This document shows, piece after piece, positions 17,931-26,940 of a stretch of 64,000 nucleotides of DNA. The notes under the pieces were generated by a model. The model made no database searches. It had not been told where the DNA came from and saw only the letters and a list, made by a program, of their open reading frames with translations. A program made the translations under genes and the position numbers. The stretch comes from JAJZEO01 sp964477345. Its GTDB lineage: Bacteria; Chlamydiota; Chlamydiia; Chlamydiales; 2-12-FULL-49-11. The stretch is from the NCBI GenBank assembly GCA_964477345.1, contig CAYZDL010000007.1:1-64000 (forward strand), given 5' to 3'. Position 1 is the stretch's first letter. Every line of letters starts with the position of its first letter.

Positions 17931-18650
17931 CTACTTTTTCTCTACAACAACAACTACGTTTCCGACTTTTTTCGCTTCACCTTCTGTAAAAATTTCCCCC
18001 TCAACGAAGAGGGAAGAGGAGTGGCCTCCACAGAGATTGAGAGCATGGACAACCCCCATTTCTTTAAGCCAATTTGCCCAATCAATCATAGAAAAACCGA
18101 CAGCGCCTCTGCTGATACCTTCAGCCATAGCTAAGATAACCTGGCCTTGGTCATTCACTCCGATAGCAATTCTGGCATGGGGAAGTGTGAGAAAGCTCTC
18201 TAAAGTCTCTTCTACTCTAAAGTCTTGAATTTCTCCATCAAGAAGCAAAAGTGGCGCGCCCCCTAATACGTAGGGATACCCCTTCCATTCGTCAGTAATA
18301 GTCGCTGTTCGTCCAAATTTAACATGAAAATCTTCATCCCAAGCAATTGCACCTCGTAATTTCCCAGGAGCTGTCATGTCTTTAGTCGTCTCTGTATAAA
18401 AAACACCGGCAGGAGAGCCGTCAGCTCGATAAAAACCGCCATTAATCCCAATCAAGGCATCCGATTCTGTCGTCATTTCTTCTAATGCTTTCAATCCTTG
18501 GCAGTCGATAAGTTTAATCGAGTATTCGTCTGGATCAAAAGTGACGAGGTGGACCGAGTGGTCGTCAAAAGCATAGTGATCAAAGGAGTAACTTGCCTCA
18601 AGAGCAAAAGTAGCAGCAAATAGAGCAAAGCCTGTGATAATTTTTTTCAT
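17931..18650 (-). CDS. Secreted NAGPA-domain (phosphodiester glycosidase-like) protein
   Basis: The 239-aa product has a signal peptide (MKKIITGFALFAATFALEAS) and a NAGPA/DUF2233 domain. The motifs are GINGGFYRADGSPAGVF, LPHARIAIGVNDQGQVI and ALNLCGGHSSSL, all typical of this fold. Members hydrolyse phosphodiester-linked N-acetylhexosamine or act on cell-wall polymers; the substrate here is unknown, but an envelope location follows from the signal. The start ATG overlaps the argS stop by one base (TAATG), so translation is coupled. The gene is followed by pgk after 19 bases. Confidence 0.82.
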   Translation of the reverse strand: MKKIITGFALFAATFALEASYSFDHYAFDDHSVHLVTFDPDEYSIKLIDCQGLKALEEMTTESDALIGINGGFYRADGSPAGVFYTETTKDMTAPGKLRGAIAWDEDFHVKFGRTATITDEWKGYPYVLGGAPLLLLDGEIQDFRVEETLESFLTLPHARIAIGVNDQGQVILAMAEGISRGAVGFSMIDWANWLKEMGVVHALNLCGGHSSSLFVEGEIFTEGEAKKVGNVVVVVEKK

Positions 18651-20392
18651 TACATTTTCTCCACTGTTTTAATACCTAAGATGTTCAATCCTTTTGCAAG
18701 GAACCGCCCTGTCAATTCACAGAGCAATAGACGAGAATTTTGAGCCTCGCTTTTTGTTACATGGCAGTCTCGAAAGAAGCCATGGAATTTTTCTGCCAAG
18801 ATAAACAAATAATCGGTCAAGCGGTTAGGAAGTAGCTCATCATCCATGGCAGCAAGGGCTTCACCAAAACGTCTTAAGTGAAGAGCAAGAGCGATTTCGG
18901 AAGGGTGAGAAAGCTCGATTTTAGGGGAGCGTATGAGTTGTTCGAGATTAACTTCTGCATTCCGCTTGATGCTTTGAATTCGTACGTAGGCATAGAGAAT
19001 GAAAGAGGCGGTGTTGCCTTCAAATTGAAGCATCCGTTCGTAACTGAATGTGTAATCTTTGATACGATTACCTGACAAATCGGCATATTTGATCGAGCCT
19101 ATCCCGATGATAGGTGCCCTTTCATTGACATCCTCAGCATTTGGATCTCTCTCTAATAGAGTCTGCTTTGAACGATTTACAGCCTCATCGATCAGATCAG
19201 AGAGTTTTTCAGTTTCTCCCTCGCGGGTTTTAAATTTTTTGCCATTTGGGGCTAGAACAACGCCAAAGGCAACGTGGTCAAATCGTGTTTTTGTAGGATC
19301 GATATAACCGACTTTCAGTGCGGCTTGGTAGACCATTTGAAAATGGAGCGATTGCCCCGCATCGGTTACGATGATAATTCGATCAGCCTTCTCAAACTTG
19401 ACTCGATGCTTGAATCCGGCCAAGTCTGTGGTAGCATAATTGTAGCCTCCATCGCCTTTTTGAATGATCAAGGGGAGGGGTTCTCCCTCCTTGTTGATAA
19501 AGCCTTCGAGAAATACGACTTTTGCCCCATCGTCAACTTGACAAAGCCCTTTCTCCTCAAAATCGCGGATTACCGTGGGCAAGAGATCGTTGTAGAAAGA
19601 TTCACCTCTTTCGATAAGGCAAATATCGAGCCTTTCGTAAATTTCCTGAAATGCCCGTCTTGAAATTTCACAAATTTGCTCCCACGCCTTTCTTGCAACT
19701 GTGTCACCCGCTTGGAGCCGCACAACTTCTTCTTGACTTTGTTTTTTAAAAGCGGGGTCTTCATCAAATTTCACTTTTGAGGCTTTATACCAAGTCATCA
19801 AAGTCTCAAGATCCTGCGATGAGGCATCTTCGATCACATCGGGATGAAAATGTTTCAGGTAGGTAATCAACATCCCAAATTGGGTGCCCCAATTACCAAT
19901 GTGATTCAGGCGGATTACGTCATGTCCTAAAAATTCAAAAAGCCTTGCAAGAGCATCTCCAATAATCGTCGACCTTAGATGGCCTACGTGCATTGCTTTG
20001 GCGACGTTGGGAGAGGAAAATTCGCAAACAATTCTTTTTTTTTGCTTCGGGAGAGGAACTCCAAGACGCTCATCTCCTACGATGAGGCATAATTGGTTTT
20101 CCAAGAAAGATGAATGGAGGTGGATATTGATGAATCCCGGACCTGCAATTTCGCAATGCTTTACAAGTCCTGAAGAATCATTAAGGCCCGAAATTAATTT
20201 TTCAGCAATCACTCTTGGAGGTAGTCCAAGTTGTTTAGCCATTTTTAAAGCGCTATTACACTGGTAATCGCCAAAATGATCCTTTGTGCTCTGAGTGATT
20301 TCAATTGATTCATCGAGGTTAAAGGCATTTATTGCCGCTTCTTTGAAAAGATCGTGGAGAGAATCGTTTATGTTACGAAGGGGTTGTTGCAA
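18650..20392 (-). CDS. argS: Arginyl-tRNA synthetase
   Basis: This class I synthetase charges tRNA-Arg. The N-terminal tRNA-recognition domain is followed by the HIGH motif in SPNVAKAMHVGHLRSTIIG, RLNHIGNWGTQFGMLI, the arginine-site region DLAGFKHRV, and the KMSKS-equivalent GKKFKTREGETEKLSDL. A C-terminal helical anticodon-binding domain ends in LGIKTVEKM. At 580 aa it is full length. The start is a TTG at 20390-20392, supported by a perfect AAAGGAGG seven bases upstream. No better start codon follows, and the gene overlaps the 3' end of the dehydrogenase gene by 20 bases. Confidence 0.97.
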   Translation of the reverse strand: MQQPLRNINDSLHDLFKEAAINAFNLDESIEITQSTKDHFGDYQCNSALKMAKQLGLPPRVIAEKLISGLNDSSGLVKHCEIAGPGFINIHLHSSFLENQLCLIVGDERLGVPLPKQKKRIVCEFSSPNVAKAMHVGHLRSTIIGDALARLFEFLGHDVIRLNHIGNWGTQFGMLITYLKHFHPDVIEDASSQDLETLMTWYKASKVKFDEDPAFKKQSQEEVVRLQAGDTVARKAWEQICEISRRAFQEIYERLDICLIERGESFYNDLLPTVIRDFEEKGLCQVDDGAKVVFLEGFINKEGEPLPLIIQKGDGGYNYATTDLAGFKHRVKFEKADRIIIVTDAGQSLHFQMVYQAALKVGYIDPTKTRFDHVAFGVVLAPNGKKFKTREGETEKLSDLIDEAVNRSKQTLLERDPNAEDVNERAPIIGIGSIKYADLSGNRIKDYTFSYERMLQFEGNTASFILYAYVRIQSIKRNAEVNLEQLIRSPKIELSHPSEIALALHLRRFGEALAAMDDELLPNRLTDYLFILAEKFHGFFRDCHVTKSEAQNSRLLLCELTGRFLAKGLNILGIKTVEKM

Positions 20393-21443
20393 AAACCGGC
20401 CTCCTTTCCCAGCAATTCTTCAACACTAATTCGACAGCTTCATTAGGGGGGATATTGTTTGATTTGGCTATAGAAAAAATGTTTGCGAGCCGACTGCTGA
20501 TTTTATTGATGCTGTCTCTTGCAAGGGTCGACTTGAAACCATCCTTTGCGAGCTCTCTTTGAACGTTAATAATTCCCCCTGCATTGACAATCACATCGGG
20601 AGCATAAAGAATACCACGATCAAAAAGACGTTGTCCGTCTTCAGGAGTGGCTAATTGGTTGTTGCTAGAACCGGCAACACCTTTGCATTTTAGGCGGGCG
20701 ATCGTATTTTGATTGAGGATAGCACCCAGGGCGCAAGGAGAAAATATGTCGCAGGGGACATCATAGATAGCCTCAGGCTCTACGACGGTGGCATCAAATT
20801 GGGTAGAAATTTTCTCGACCTTTTTGGGGCAAATGTCGGTAATCACTAAGTCTGCCCCTTCCCAAAACAAAAGCTCTGCTAAGAGTTCACCTACAAATCC
20901 AACCCCTTGAAGGGCGATCACTTTTCCTTGTACTGAAGACGATCCTGTCAGTTCTTTCAATGTCGCTTGGATGCCACGCAAGGTTCCCCACGCGGTGCAA
21001 GGACAAGGGTTTCCGCTGCTTCCTTCAGACTCGAGTCCCAAGACGAAAGGGGTCTCTTGTTGAATGATCTGCAGCATTGCCTGTGTCATTCCACTATCTT
21101 CTGCAGTAAAATATCGACCTTCAAGTTGATTGATTGCGTTTGCATAAGACCGTAGCAACGATTCAGAAAGAGGTTTCTGTGGATCGCCAATAATAACCCC
21201 CTTGCCTCCTCCCAGGGAAAGATCTGCAAGCAGATTTTTTTCCGACATTCCCTTGGATAATCTCAAGGCGTCTGTAAGAGCCTTATCAAATGAGGGGTAA
21301 GGGAAAATTCGAGTCCCGCCGACTGCTGGGCCGGCTGCTGTGCTGTGGATCGCAATGACCGCCTCGAGCCCTACGGTCCTATCAGTTACCCGGTATACCT
21401 CTTCATATCCTGCAATATCTAATCTATCTAATTGAGGTCCCAT
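20373..21443 (-). CDS. Leucine dehydrogenase-like Glu/Leu/Phe/Val dehydrogenase
   Basis: This NAD-dependent oxidative deaminase family acts on branched-chain or aromatic amino acids. Visible features: the catalytic Lys region (NLLADLSLGGGKGVIIGDP), the substrate-site segment GPAVGGTRIFPY, the Rossmann loop KVIALQGVGFVGELLAELLF, and APDVIVNAGGIINV near the end. The length (356 aa from the chosen ATG at 21443, with AGG upstream) fits leucine dehydrogenases; the open frame extends 57 residues further with no homology. C. trachomatis has a similar gene (ldh, CT773). It leads the ldh-argS-NAGPA-pgk run. Confidence 0.88.
   Translation of the reverse strand: MGPQLDRLDIAGYEEVYRVTDRTVGLEAVIAIHSTAAGPAVGGTRIFPYPSFDKALTDALRLSKGMSEKNLLADLSLGGGKGVIIGDPQKPLSESLLRSYANAINQLEGRYFTAEDSGMTQAMLQIIQQETPFVLGLESEGSSGNPCPCTAWGTLRGIQATLKELTGSSSVQGKVIALQGVGFVGELLAELLFWEGADLVITDICPKKVEKISTQFDATVVEPEAIYDVPCDIFSPCALGAILNQNTIARLKCKGVAGSSNNQLATPEDGQRLFDRGILYAPDVIVNAGGIINVQRELAKDGFKSTLARDSINKISSRLANIFSIAKSNNIPPNEAVELVLKNCWERRPVFATTPS
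20400..20407 (-). promoter_or_regulatory. Strong Shine-Dalgarno AAAGGAGG for the TTG-started argS
   Basis: AAAGGAGG on the minus strand lies inside the 3' end of the dehydrogenase gene, 7 bases before the argS TTG. It decides the start of argS and probably offsets the weak start codon. Confidence 0.8.
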
Positions 21444-21915
21444 ACTTCTACCTGACTTTTTGAAGAAAAAAAAATAACATACTCCTAAGGAGAAAGTCGA
21501 GGTAATAATATTTTGCGTCTTCGCGTTCTCGCGCCTTTCTGTTAAAAGTAGAATTATTTTCGTCCATGATGTATAACTTTCATAATTAAATTTTTGGGTA
21601 TTTATGGAAATCACAGCCTTCCAAGAACTTTGGAGACAGGGCAGCCAGAATTTAGAGTTTGAGAATGGCTATTAGGTTAATTTAAAATTGTTCCTTTAAC
21701 AAGGCAGGTGGATCCCTTCATCGCTGGGGCCGATCACCTCAATGCAGAGGATTCACCACCTGAGCAGGCGAGGTTAAAGCTGTTTCATGAGGCGATCGCC
21801 TTGAGAGACGATGCTGTCGTTCTGATAGCAAAAGATTGAGAACACCTTTTGGGCTTGCAGTTAAAGGGGGAAGTAATATATTGTTTTGCCAATACTTTTC
21901 CGTATGAGGTTCATG
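21444..21915. other. 472-base intergenic region with a doubtful 44-codon open frame
   Basis: No convincing gene lies between the dehydrogenase and the DUF2709-like gene, which are divergently transcribed, so promoters for both should be here. A plus-strand open frame at 21708-21839 (GTG start, AAGG shortly upstream) would give an Asp/Glu/Ala-rich peptide with FHEAIALRDDAVVLIAKD. Its codon use looks coding-like, and it could be a remnant of a larger helical-repeat gene, but nothing in the sequence proves it. Confidence 0.4.
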
Positions 21916-22638
21916 ATGTCGAAAGTGGTCATTCCTTCAAAGATGGTCTCTGACTTGGAGGATTTTCTCAAGAAAAATCGAAAAGCCGATTTGATTACGA
22001 CTTATCTCTATTATTTAGAGAAAAAATTTAAGTTGCACCCTGTTGTTTTCATGAAAGAAAAAATGATCTATCAGAGCGAAGCGCATCTGGTCGAGACATT
22101 GGAAAAAGAGGGTAAACTTTGGCGTGAGACAGAGATCAAGATTCAGGTTGGCCAAAAGAACATCAACGAGGCGACAAAAAGAGTTTACATTTGTCCTTAC
22201 TCTGGCAAGGTGTTTGGAGATAATACCCACCCTAATCCACAAGATGCGATTTATGACTGGGTCTCTAAATGTCCTGAAAATACAGAGCGAAAAGATGGGA
22301 TGAGGGTAAAAAAGTTTTATGTTTCTGAGGACCCTGAGGTAATCAAAAATTATATTAAAAAGAACAAAGAGCCGATCAAAAAGATCGTTTACACCTCACT
22401 TGTTACCGGAAAACTCTACAACGACAAGAAGGGTGTCGTCGAGGATTTGAAGAAAAATCATATCCGCGAGATTTCTTTGAAAGAAGTTCCCACTCAAAAT
22501 AGATTTGAAATACAACAAGATTTTCTAGGCTTTATCCAGGAACATCTCGAAGAGAGCAAAATTTCTCAGTTTGTCGAAACACTCTCCGGAGAGGAGGTGT
22601 TTGAAAAACACATCGCACGATGGATGGAAGAGGAATAG
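21916..22638 (+). CDS. Conserved chlamydial hypothetical protein (DUF2709-like)
   Basis: The 240-aa soluble protein of unknown function is Lys/Glu-rich, with a central segment ATKRVYICPYSGKVFGDNTH and a second half-repeat KKIVYTSLVTGKLYNDKKG. The parallel CPYSGKVFGD / TSLVTGKLYND pattern suggests an internal duplication. I recall the same kind of protein next to YjeE and a DnaQ-like exonuclease in C. trachomatis (CT538-CT536), and that arrangement is seen here. Of the two adjacent ATGs I choose the second (21916), which has GAGG six bases upstream. Function cannot be assigned. Confidence 0.72.
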   Translation: MSKVVIPSKMVSDLEDFLKKNRKADLITTYLYYLEKKFKLHPVVFMKEKMIYQSEAHLVETLEKEGKLWRETEIKIQVGQKNINEATKRVYICPYSGKVFGDNTHPNPQDAIYDWVSKCPENTERKDGMRVKKFYVSEDPEVIKNYIKKNKEPIKKIVYTSLVTGKLYNDKKGVVEDLKKNHIREISLKEVPTQNRFEIQQDFLGFIQEHLEESKISQFVETLSGEEVFEKHIARWMEEE

Positions 22639-23044
22639 AAACCTGAAGTCGTCAAGTGTAGAGAAAACCATAGAGGCTGCCCGTCAGTTTGCTCGGAAAT
22701 TGAAGCCGGGAGATCTGGTCTGCCTACATGGTGATTTGGGCGCAGGAAAGACGACATTTGCTAAAGGATTAGTAGAAGCTCTGACTGAGAATACCCACCG
22801 TGATGAAGTGACATCTCCGACTTTTGTCACCCTCAATCTTTATGAAAATGTGGCCCATTTTGATCTCTATCGAGTCGAAAAATTAGAAAACTTTATCGCA
22901 TGCGGCTTTACCGAGTATTTAGAAGAGCCTTATATCGCAATCGTTGAGTGGCCTGAGATTATTCGCCCCTTGCTTTCTGGTTTTGTCTATCACGTAGAGA
23001 TTGAGAGCGGTGAAGGAGATGAGAGGATTTATCATGGAATTTAA
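22620..23044 (+). CDS. tsaE: tRNA threonylcarbamoyladenosine biosynthesis ATPase TsaE (YjeE)
   Basis: TsaE is the ATPase partner of TsaB/TsaD in making t6A in tRNA. Walker A is LHGDLGAGKTTFAKGL, switch I is DEVTSPTFVTLNLYE, then HFDLYRVE and the C-terminal AIVEWPE. As read, this frame has no standard start near the expected N-terminus; CTG (22643) after GAGGA is the only nearby candidate. If the A-run at 22639-22641 were one base longer, the ATG at 22620 would open MDGRGIENLKSSSVEKT, so I annotate from there. The true start is unresolved. The gene overlaps the DUF2709-like gene upstream and engB downstream, so the four genes form one operon. Confidence 0.88.
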
Positions 23045-23618
23045 AAAATGTTTTTTTCAAGTATCTTCGGATGGAAGAATATCGATGCCAAGGCAGCACT
23101 TTCCTCATGTCGTCCTAGCTGGCCGTTCAAATGTAGGTAAATCTTCTTTCATCAACCACTTTTTTCAAAATAGACAGCTGGCAAAGATCTCTTCAAAACC
23201 TGGGAAGACCGGGTTGTTGAATTTTTTCAATGTGGATGACCGCCTCTTTTTTGTTGATATGCCGGGGTACGGGTATGCAAAACGATCTAAGGTAATGCGT
23301 GAGACTTGGAGGGAGATGATAGATCATTATCTTTCTACTCACCTTGAAAAAATTACTTTTCTTCACTTCATCGATGGAAGGCACCCTGCTTCAGAAAGTG
23401 ACTGGGAATTTATCCATTGGGTTAGGGATCAAGGGAAAAATCTCTTATTCATAATTACTAAAATCGATAAAGTGGAAAAAAAGGAAAAAAAAGCTGCCAT
23501 GGATCTATTGGCAAAAGATCTTGAACCTTATGGGGATTTGGTTTTTTACGACATTGAAGACAAAGCGATTAGAGAGCAGGTAAAAGAAAGGCTAAGAAAG
23601 GTTTTGGACTGTGGGTAA
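23034..23618 (+). CDS. engB: Ribosome biogenesis GTP-binding protein EngB (YsxC)
   Basis: This small GTPase is needed for 50S subunit assembly. G1 is VLAGRSNVGKSSFINH, the switch region is SSKPGKTGLLNFF, G3 is FVDMPGYGYAKR, G4 is ITKIDKV. At 194 aa it is normal size. The start ATG at 23034 has GAGG seven bases upstream; the frame's earlier ATG at 23001 lies deep in tsaE. It overlaps the tsaE end by 11 bases, and its stop overlaps the exonuclease start by 8, indicating a tight operon. Confidence 0.95.
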   Translation: MEFKKCFFQVSSDGRISMPRQHFPHVVLAGRSNVGKSSFINHFFQNRQLAKISSKPGKTGLLNFFNVDDRLFFVDMPGYGYAKRSKVMRETWREMIDHYLSTHLEKITFLHFIDGRHPASESDWEFIHWVRDQGKNLLFIITKIDKVEKKEKKAAMDLLAKDLEPYGDLVFYDIEDKAIREQVKERLRKVLDCG

Positions 23619-24360
23619 TCTTAAGAAAGATACGTTTATTTGTCTCGACGTCGAGGCAACTGGTTTGTCGGTTGAAACTGACGAGATTGTCGAGCTTGCA
23701 ATCGTTAAATTTACTTACGATGAAATACTTGCTACATTTGAGACGCTGATTTATCCTGGGATGCCGATTCCACAGGAGTCGATTGATGTCCACCACATTA
23801 CGAATGAAATGGTGGCAGGTCAACCGACGATTGACGAAATTCTTCCAAAGGCCTTTGAATTGATCGGCAAACATATCGTTGTGGGGCACAATATTGGGTA
23901 CGACCTTAACATGTTAATTCACGCGGCAAAAAAGAGGAAAATTTCTTGTTCAATTGATTTAAATCGATCGATCGATACACTGCGAATGGCCCGTCTTTAT
24001 GCAGGATCCCCCACTAACTCCCTTGAGATGCTTCGTACCCATTTCAATATCCCTGAAGAAGGGGCTCATAGGGCGATGAATGACGTCATCGTTAACATCA
24101 AAGTGTTTAAATATCTAGCGATGGATTTCAAAACGACAGAGGAAATCATGGATAGGCTCAAGCAGCCGATCCTTCTAAAGTTATTCCCCTTGGGTAAGCA
24201 TCGAGGAGTCCCATTTCGCGAGGTGCCTATCGATTATCTCAATTGGGCTGCCAACCAAGATTTCGATCAAGATCTTATGCATTCAATTACGGAAGAGAGG
24301 AAAAGGAGAAAGCGAAGAAAATCTTTCTCTGACTCGAACAATCCCTTCGCAGATTTGTAA
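23611..24360 (+). CDS. DnaQ-like DEDDh 3'-5' exonuclease with C-terminal DUF3820-like domain
   Basis: This is an exonuclease of the DnaQ/RNase T superfamily. ExoI is CLDVEATGLSVETDE, ExoII region VDVHHITNEMV and GHNIGYDLNML, ExoIII EGAHRAMNDV with the catalytic His and Asp. After residue about 180 a small domain (LKLFPLGKHRGVPFREVPID followed by YLNWAANQ) resembles DUF3820, which is often appended to such exonucleases, and the tail is basic. It could be the polymerase III epsilon subunit or a stand-alone repair or RNA-processing nuclease; the fusion argues for the latter. The GTG start overlaps the end of engB, with AAAGG nine bases before it. Confidence 0.85.
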   Translation: MGNLKKDTFICLDVEATGLSVETDEIVELAIVKFTYDEILATFETLIYPGMPIPQESIDVHHITNEMVAGQPTIDEILPKAFELIGKHIVVGHNIGYDLNMLIHAAKKRKISCSIDLNRSIDTLRMARLYAGSPTNSLEMLRTHFNIPEEGAHRAMNDVIVNIKVFKYLAMDFKTTEEIMDRLKQPILLKLFPLGKHRGVPFREVPIDYLNWAANQDFDQDLMHSITEERKRRKRRKSFSDSNNPFADL

Positions 24361-24378
24361 TAGTTTATCTAGATGTGG

Positions 24379-25368
24379 TTAGTATTGTTTCTTTGGAGCA
24401 AGAGCCAATGGGGTCTTTGACTTTTCCTTGGGGTATTCTGCGACAAACGTCGGAACTGCATAGCCGGGAACTAATTTCCGTAATTCTTCAATCAAGTGAA
24501 TCCCTTTTTCTTCTTCAACTTCAAAATGAGTCGTTCCACGGACCTTATCGAGCTTGTGGAGGTAGTAGGGGATGATACCACGGCTAATAGAGGCAAGTGA
24601 GAGAGCTTTAAGGGCATTAACGGTATCATTAACCCCCTTGAGAAGAACTGATTGGGTTAGAACAGGGATTGAAAGGGCAGTCAATTTTCTCAAGGCGGTG
24701 GTGACCTGATCGTCATATTCGTAGGCACAATTGATGTGAATGACAAAAACAATCTGTTTTTTGAGTTGTTTCAAAATGGATAAAAGCTTTTCTTCAATCC
24801 TTTCAGGAATTCCTATGGGGAAGCGGGAGTGAAAACGGATGACTCGGAGATGATCAATTTGATCGAGCTGTGTAAGGAGGTTGTCGAGAAGTTCATCGGA
24901 TAGAGAAAGGGGGTCGCCGCCCGAGAGGATCACTTCGTGAATAGAGGGGGTGTTTCGGATGTAGGCAATTTCTTGAATAAAGTGCTTGTTGTCACATTCG
25001 TAGGAAAAATATTGACGAAAGCAGTAGCGGCAATGCATGGCGCAGGCTCCTGTAGTGACCAAGAGTGCCCTTCCATCATATTTATGCAGTAGAGAAGGGG
25101 TGAGGCGGATGCCGCTTTGCTCGCAGAGCGGGTCATCGACGAAATCAGGGCTTTCCCACTTTTCGCTTTTAAGGGGAATGAATTGTCTTGCCATGGGGTG
25201 ATCAAGGCAGTTTTTTGGGATTTTTTCTGCTAGCCTACGAGAAACAAGGCACGGAAAATGGGGAGCAAAATCGACCAAGTCTAGATTTTCATCGCTCAAT
25301 TCTAAGAAAGAAGCTAGGTGAGATAGCTTTGTGAAGCTCTCCTTTTGGATTTGGCGCCAAGTTTTCAT
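24379..25368 (-). CDS. epmB: EF-P lysine 2,3-aminomutase EpmB (KamA-family radical SAM)
   Basis: This radical-SAM, PLP-dependent enzyme converts a lysine to beta-lysine for modification of elongation factor P. The cluster motif CxxxCxxC appears as TTGACAMHCRYCFRQYFS, followed by EVILSGGDPLSLSD and the PLP-site region near the C-terminus (RGIIPYYLHKLDKVRGT). At 329 aa from the ATG at 25368 it matches the short EpmB type rather than the longer clostridial KamA. Neither efp nor epmA is in this window. It converges on the exonuclease gene with an 18-base gap and stands alone as a minus-strand unit. Confidence 0.9.
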   Translation of the reverse strand: MKTWRQIQKESFTKLSHLASFLELSDENLDLVDFAPHFPCLVSRRLAEKIPKNCLDHPMARQFIPLKSEKWESPDFVDDPLCEQSGIRLTPSLLHKYDGRALLVTTGACAMHCRYCFRQYFSYECDNKHFIQEIAYIRNTPSIHEVILSGGDPLSLSDELLDNLLTQLDQIDHLRVIRFHSRFPIGIPERIEEKLLSILKQLKKQIVFVIHINCAYEYDDQVTTALRKLTALSIPVLTQSVLLKGVNDTVNALKALSLASISRGIIPYYLHKLDKVRGTTHFEVEEEKGIHLIEELRKLVPGYAVPTFVAEYPKEKSKTPLALAPKKQY

Positions 25369-25409
25369 GGACAACAATCTACCATAAGTTCCAGACGGAG
25401 TCAACTAAA

Positions 25410-25480
25410 GTCTTTTAGTAGTGATCGTAATTTTACTAGCGTAAATCCTTCTTAAGAAGGATAGTGGCATCACTAAAGTT
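25410..25480. repeat. Nested inverted repeats upstream of epmB, including a 16-base perfect palindrome
   Basis: TCCTTCTTAAGAAGGA at 25446-25461 is a perfect palindrome. It is flanked by an imperfect outer pair (25410-25425 containing TTTTAGTAGTGAT and 25468-25480 containing ATCACTAAAG). It sits between the stop of murA and the start of epmB. It may act as a murA terminator or an operator for epmB, or be a degenerate mobile repeat; I cannot tell which. Confidence 0.55.
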
Positions 25481-25570
25481 ATCTTAGCTTTTGGAAAATC
25501 TTCAGTAGGATCTCAAGATTTAACCATAGAACCATTTCAGCAAAAATGATTTGTGTTAATTTTTAGGTCA

Positions 25571-26926
25571 TTAAACTGCTTGTGGGGTGAGGAGCTCTTT
25601 TTTAGAGATTCGCTCGATGTTTGCGCCGAGTGCGGAGAGCTTTTCAGTAAGCTCTTCGTAACCTCGGTCTAGAAACTGAAGATTGTCGATCTCAGATTCT
25701 CCTTCAGCAATAAGGGCTGCCATCACGTAGGCAAAACCAGCTCTTAGGTCAGGGATTGCAATATTTTGTCCTATCAGCTTGGTCGCTCCTTTGACGACGA
25801 TCGAGTGAGGAAAGTCACGTTTAGCAAAGCGGCAGACGTGGCCGCCTAGGCACTCGTTGAATGATTCGATGTCAGCGCCCATTTCACAAAGAGTTGAGGT
25901 GTAGCCAAAGCGGTTTTCATAGACTGTTTCATGGATAACCGAGGTGCCTGTTGCTTGAGTCAGGAGGACAACAAAAGGTTGTTGCCAATCGGTCATAAAT
26001 CCAGGGTGTACAGCTGTTTCTAAATGTAAATTCCCTGCAAGGGGCTTTCGATACCGAAACTCGATTCCTTCATTGTAGATACGGAAATCTCCTCCTATCT
26101 CTCTCAATTTATTGAGGAATGTGACGAGGTGTTCTTGTTTGGCATCGCGCACAAAGACAGAACCTTTTGTTGCAATGGCGGCCATCCCAAAAGAGGCTCC
26201 GACGATTCGATCGGGGATGACAGTATGTTCAACGTCGTGAAATTCTTTGGTTTCTTTTACGTAGATGGTTCGATTGACATCGACTTGGATCGAGACCCCC
26301 ATCTTTTGCAAAAAGAGGATCAGATCCATCACTTCGCATTCCATGGCGGCATTTTTAATTACTGTTGTTCCCTTAGCGCGGCAAGCAGCCAAGATCGTAT
26401 TTTCAGTCGCTCCGACAGATGGATAAGGAAGATCAATGATCGTGCCAGTTAGACCAGAATGTGATTGAGCAAAATAGGCTCCATCGCGTTTCATTTCTCG
26501 ATATTCGATCTTGGCGCCGAGTGAGGTGAGTGCCTGTAAGTGAAAATCAATAGGGCGTTTGCCAATTTTACATCCCCCGACAGTGGGGACAACGATATCG
26601 GCATCGGTTCGGCCCAATAGGGCTCCAATCATTAAAATTGGGATCCGGTTAGCTCCTGAAAAGCGTTGAGGGATGTAGGTCGTTTTCAATTCTTCGGTGC
26701 AAACTTGCATCGTGTGTTCTTTTCTGTCCCAAGATACATTCATACCAATCTCTTGGCAAAGAGCCACCGTCATCTCTACTTCGCTAATGTTAGGAACATT
26801 CCTAAACAAACAAGTACGATTTGAAATTAATGAAGCGACAAGCATCTTAGTGATCGCATTTTTTGCGCCACCTGCACTCACTTCTCCCTCTAGTGGAGAC
26901 CCACCTAAAATTCTTAACATGCCCAT
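25571..26926 (-). CDS. murA: UDP-N-acetylglucosamine 1-carboxyvinyltransferase (MurA)
   Basis: This is the first committed step of peptidoglycan precursor synthesis. The family Lys-Asn pair is in SAGGAKNAITKML, the active-site loop is VPTVGGCKIGKRPIDFH with Cys119 in the position of E. coli Cys115, and the C-terminal PDLRAGFAYVMAAL motif is intact. At 451 aa it is complete. Chlamydia trachomatis MurA is known to carry Asp at the Cys115 position, giving fosfomycin resistance; this protein keeps Cys. It follows the beta-lactamase-fold gene by 14 bases on the same strand, which suggests a shared transcript. The start could be either of two near ATGs (26926 or 26920). Confidence 0.95.
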   Translation of the reverse strand: MGMLRILGGSPLEGEVSAGGAKNAITKMLVASLISNRTCLFRNVPNISEVEMTVALCQEIGMNVSWDRKEHTMQVCTEELKTTYIPQRFSGANRIPILMIGALLGRTDADIVVPTVGGCKIGKRPIDFHLQALTSLGAKIEYREMKRDGAYFAQSHSGLTGTIIDLPYPSVGATENTILAACRAKGTTVIKNAAMECEVMDLILFLQKMGVSIQVDVNRTIYVKETKEFHDVEHTVIPDRIVGASFGMAAIATKGSVFVRDAKQEHLVTFLNKLREIGGDFRIYNEGIEFRYRKPLAGNLHLETAVHPGFMTDWQQPFVVLLTQATGTSVIHETVYENRFGYTSTLCEMGADIESFNECLGGHVCRFAKRDFPHSIVVKGATKLIGQNIAIPDLRAGFAYVMAALIAEGESEIDNLQFLDRGYEELTEKLSALGANIERISKKELLTPQAV

Positions 26927-26940
26927 GAATTCACTATAGC

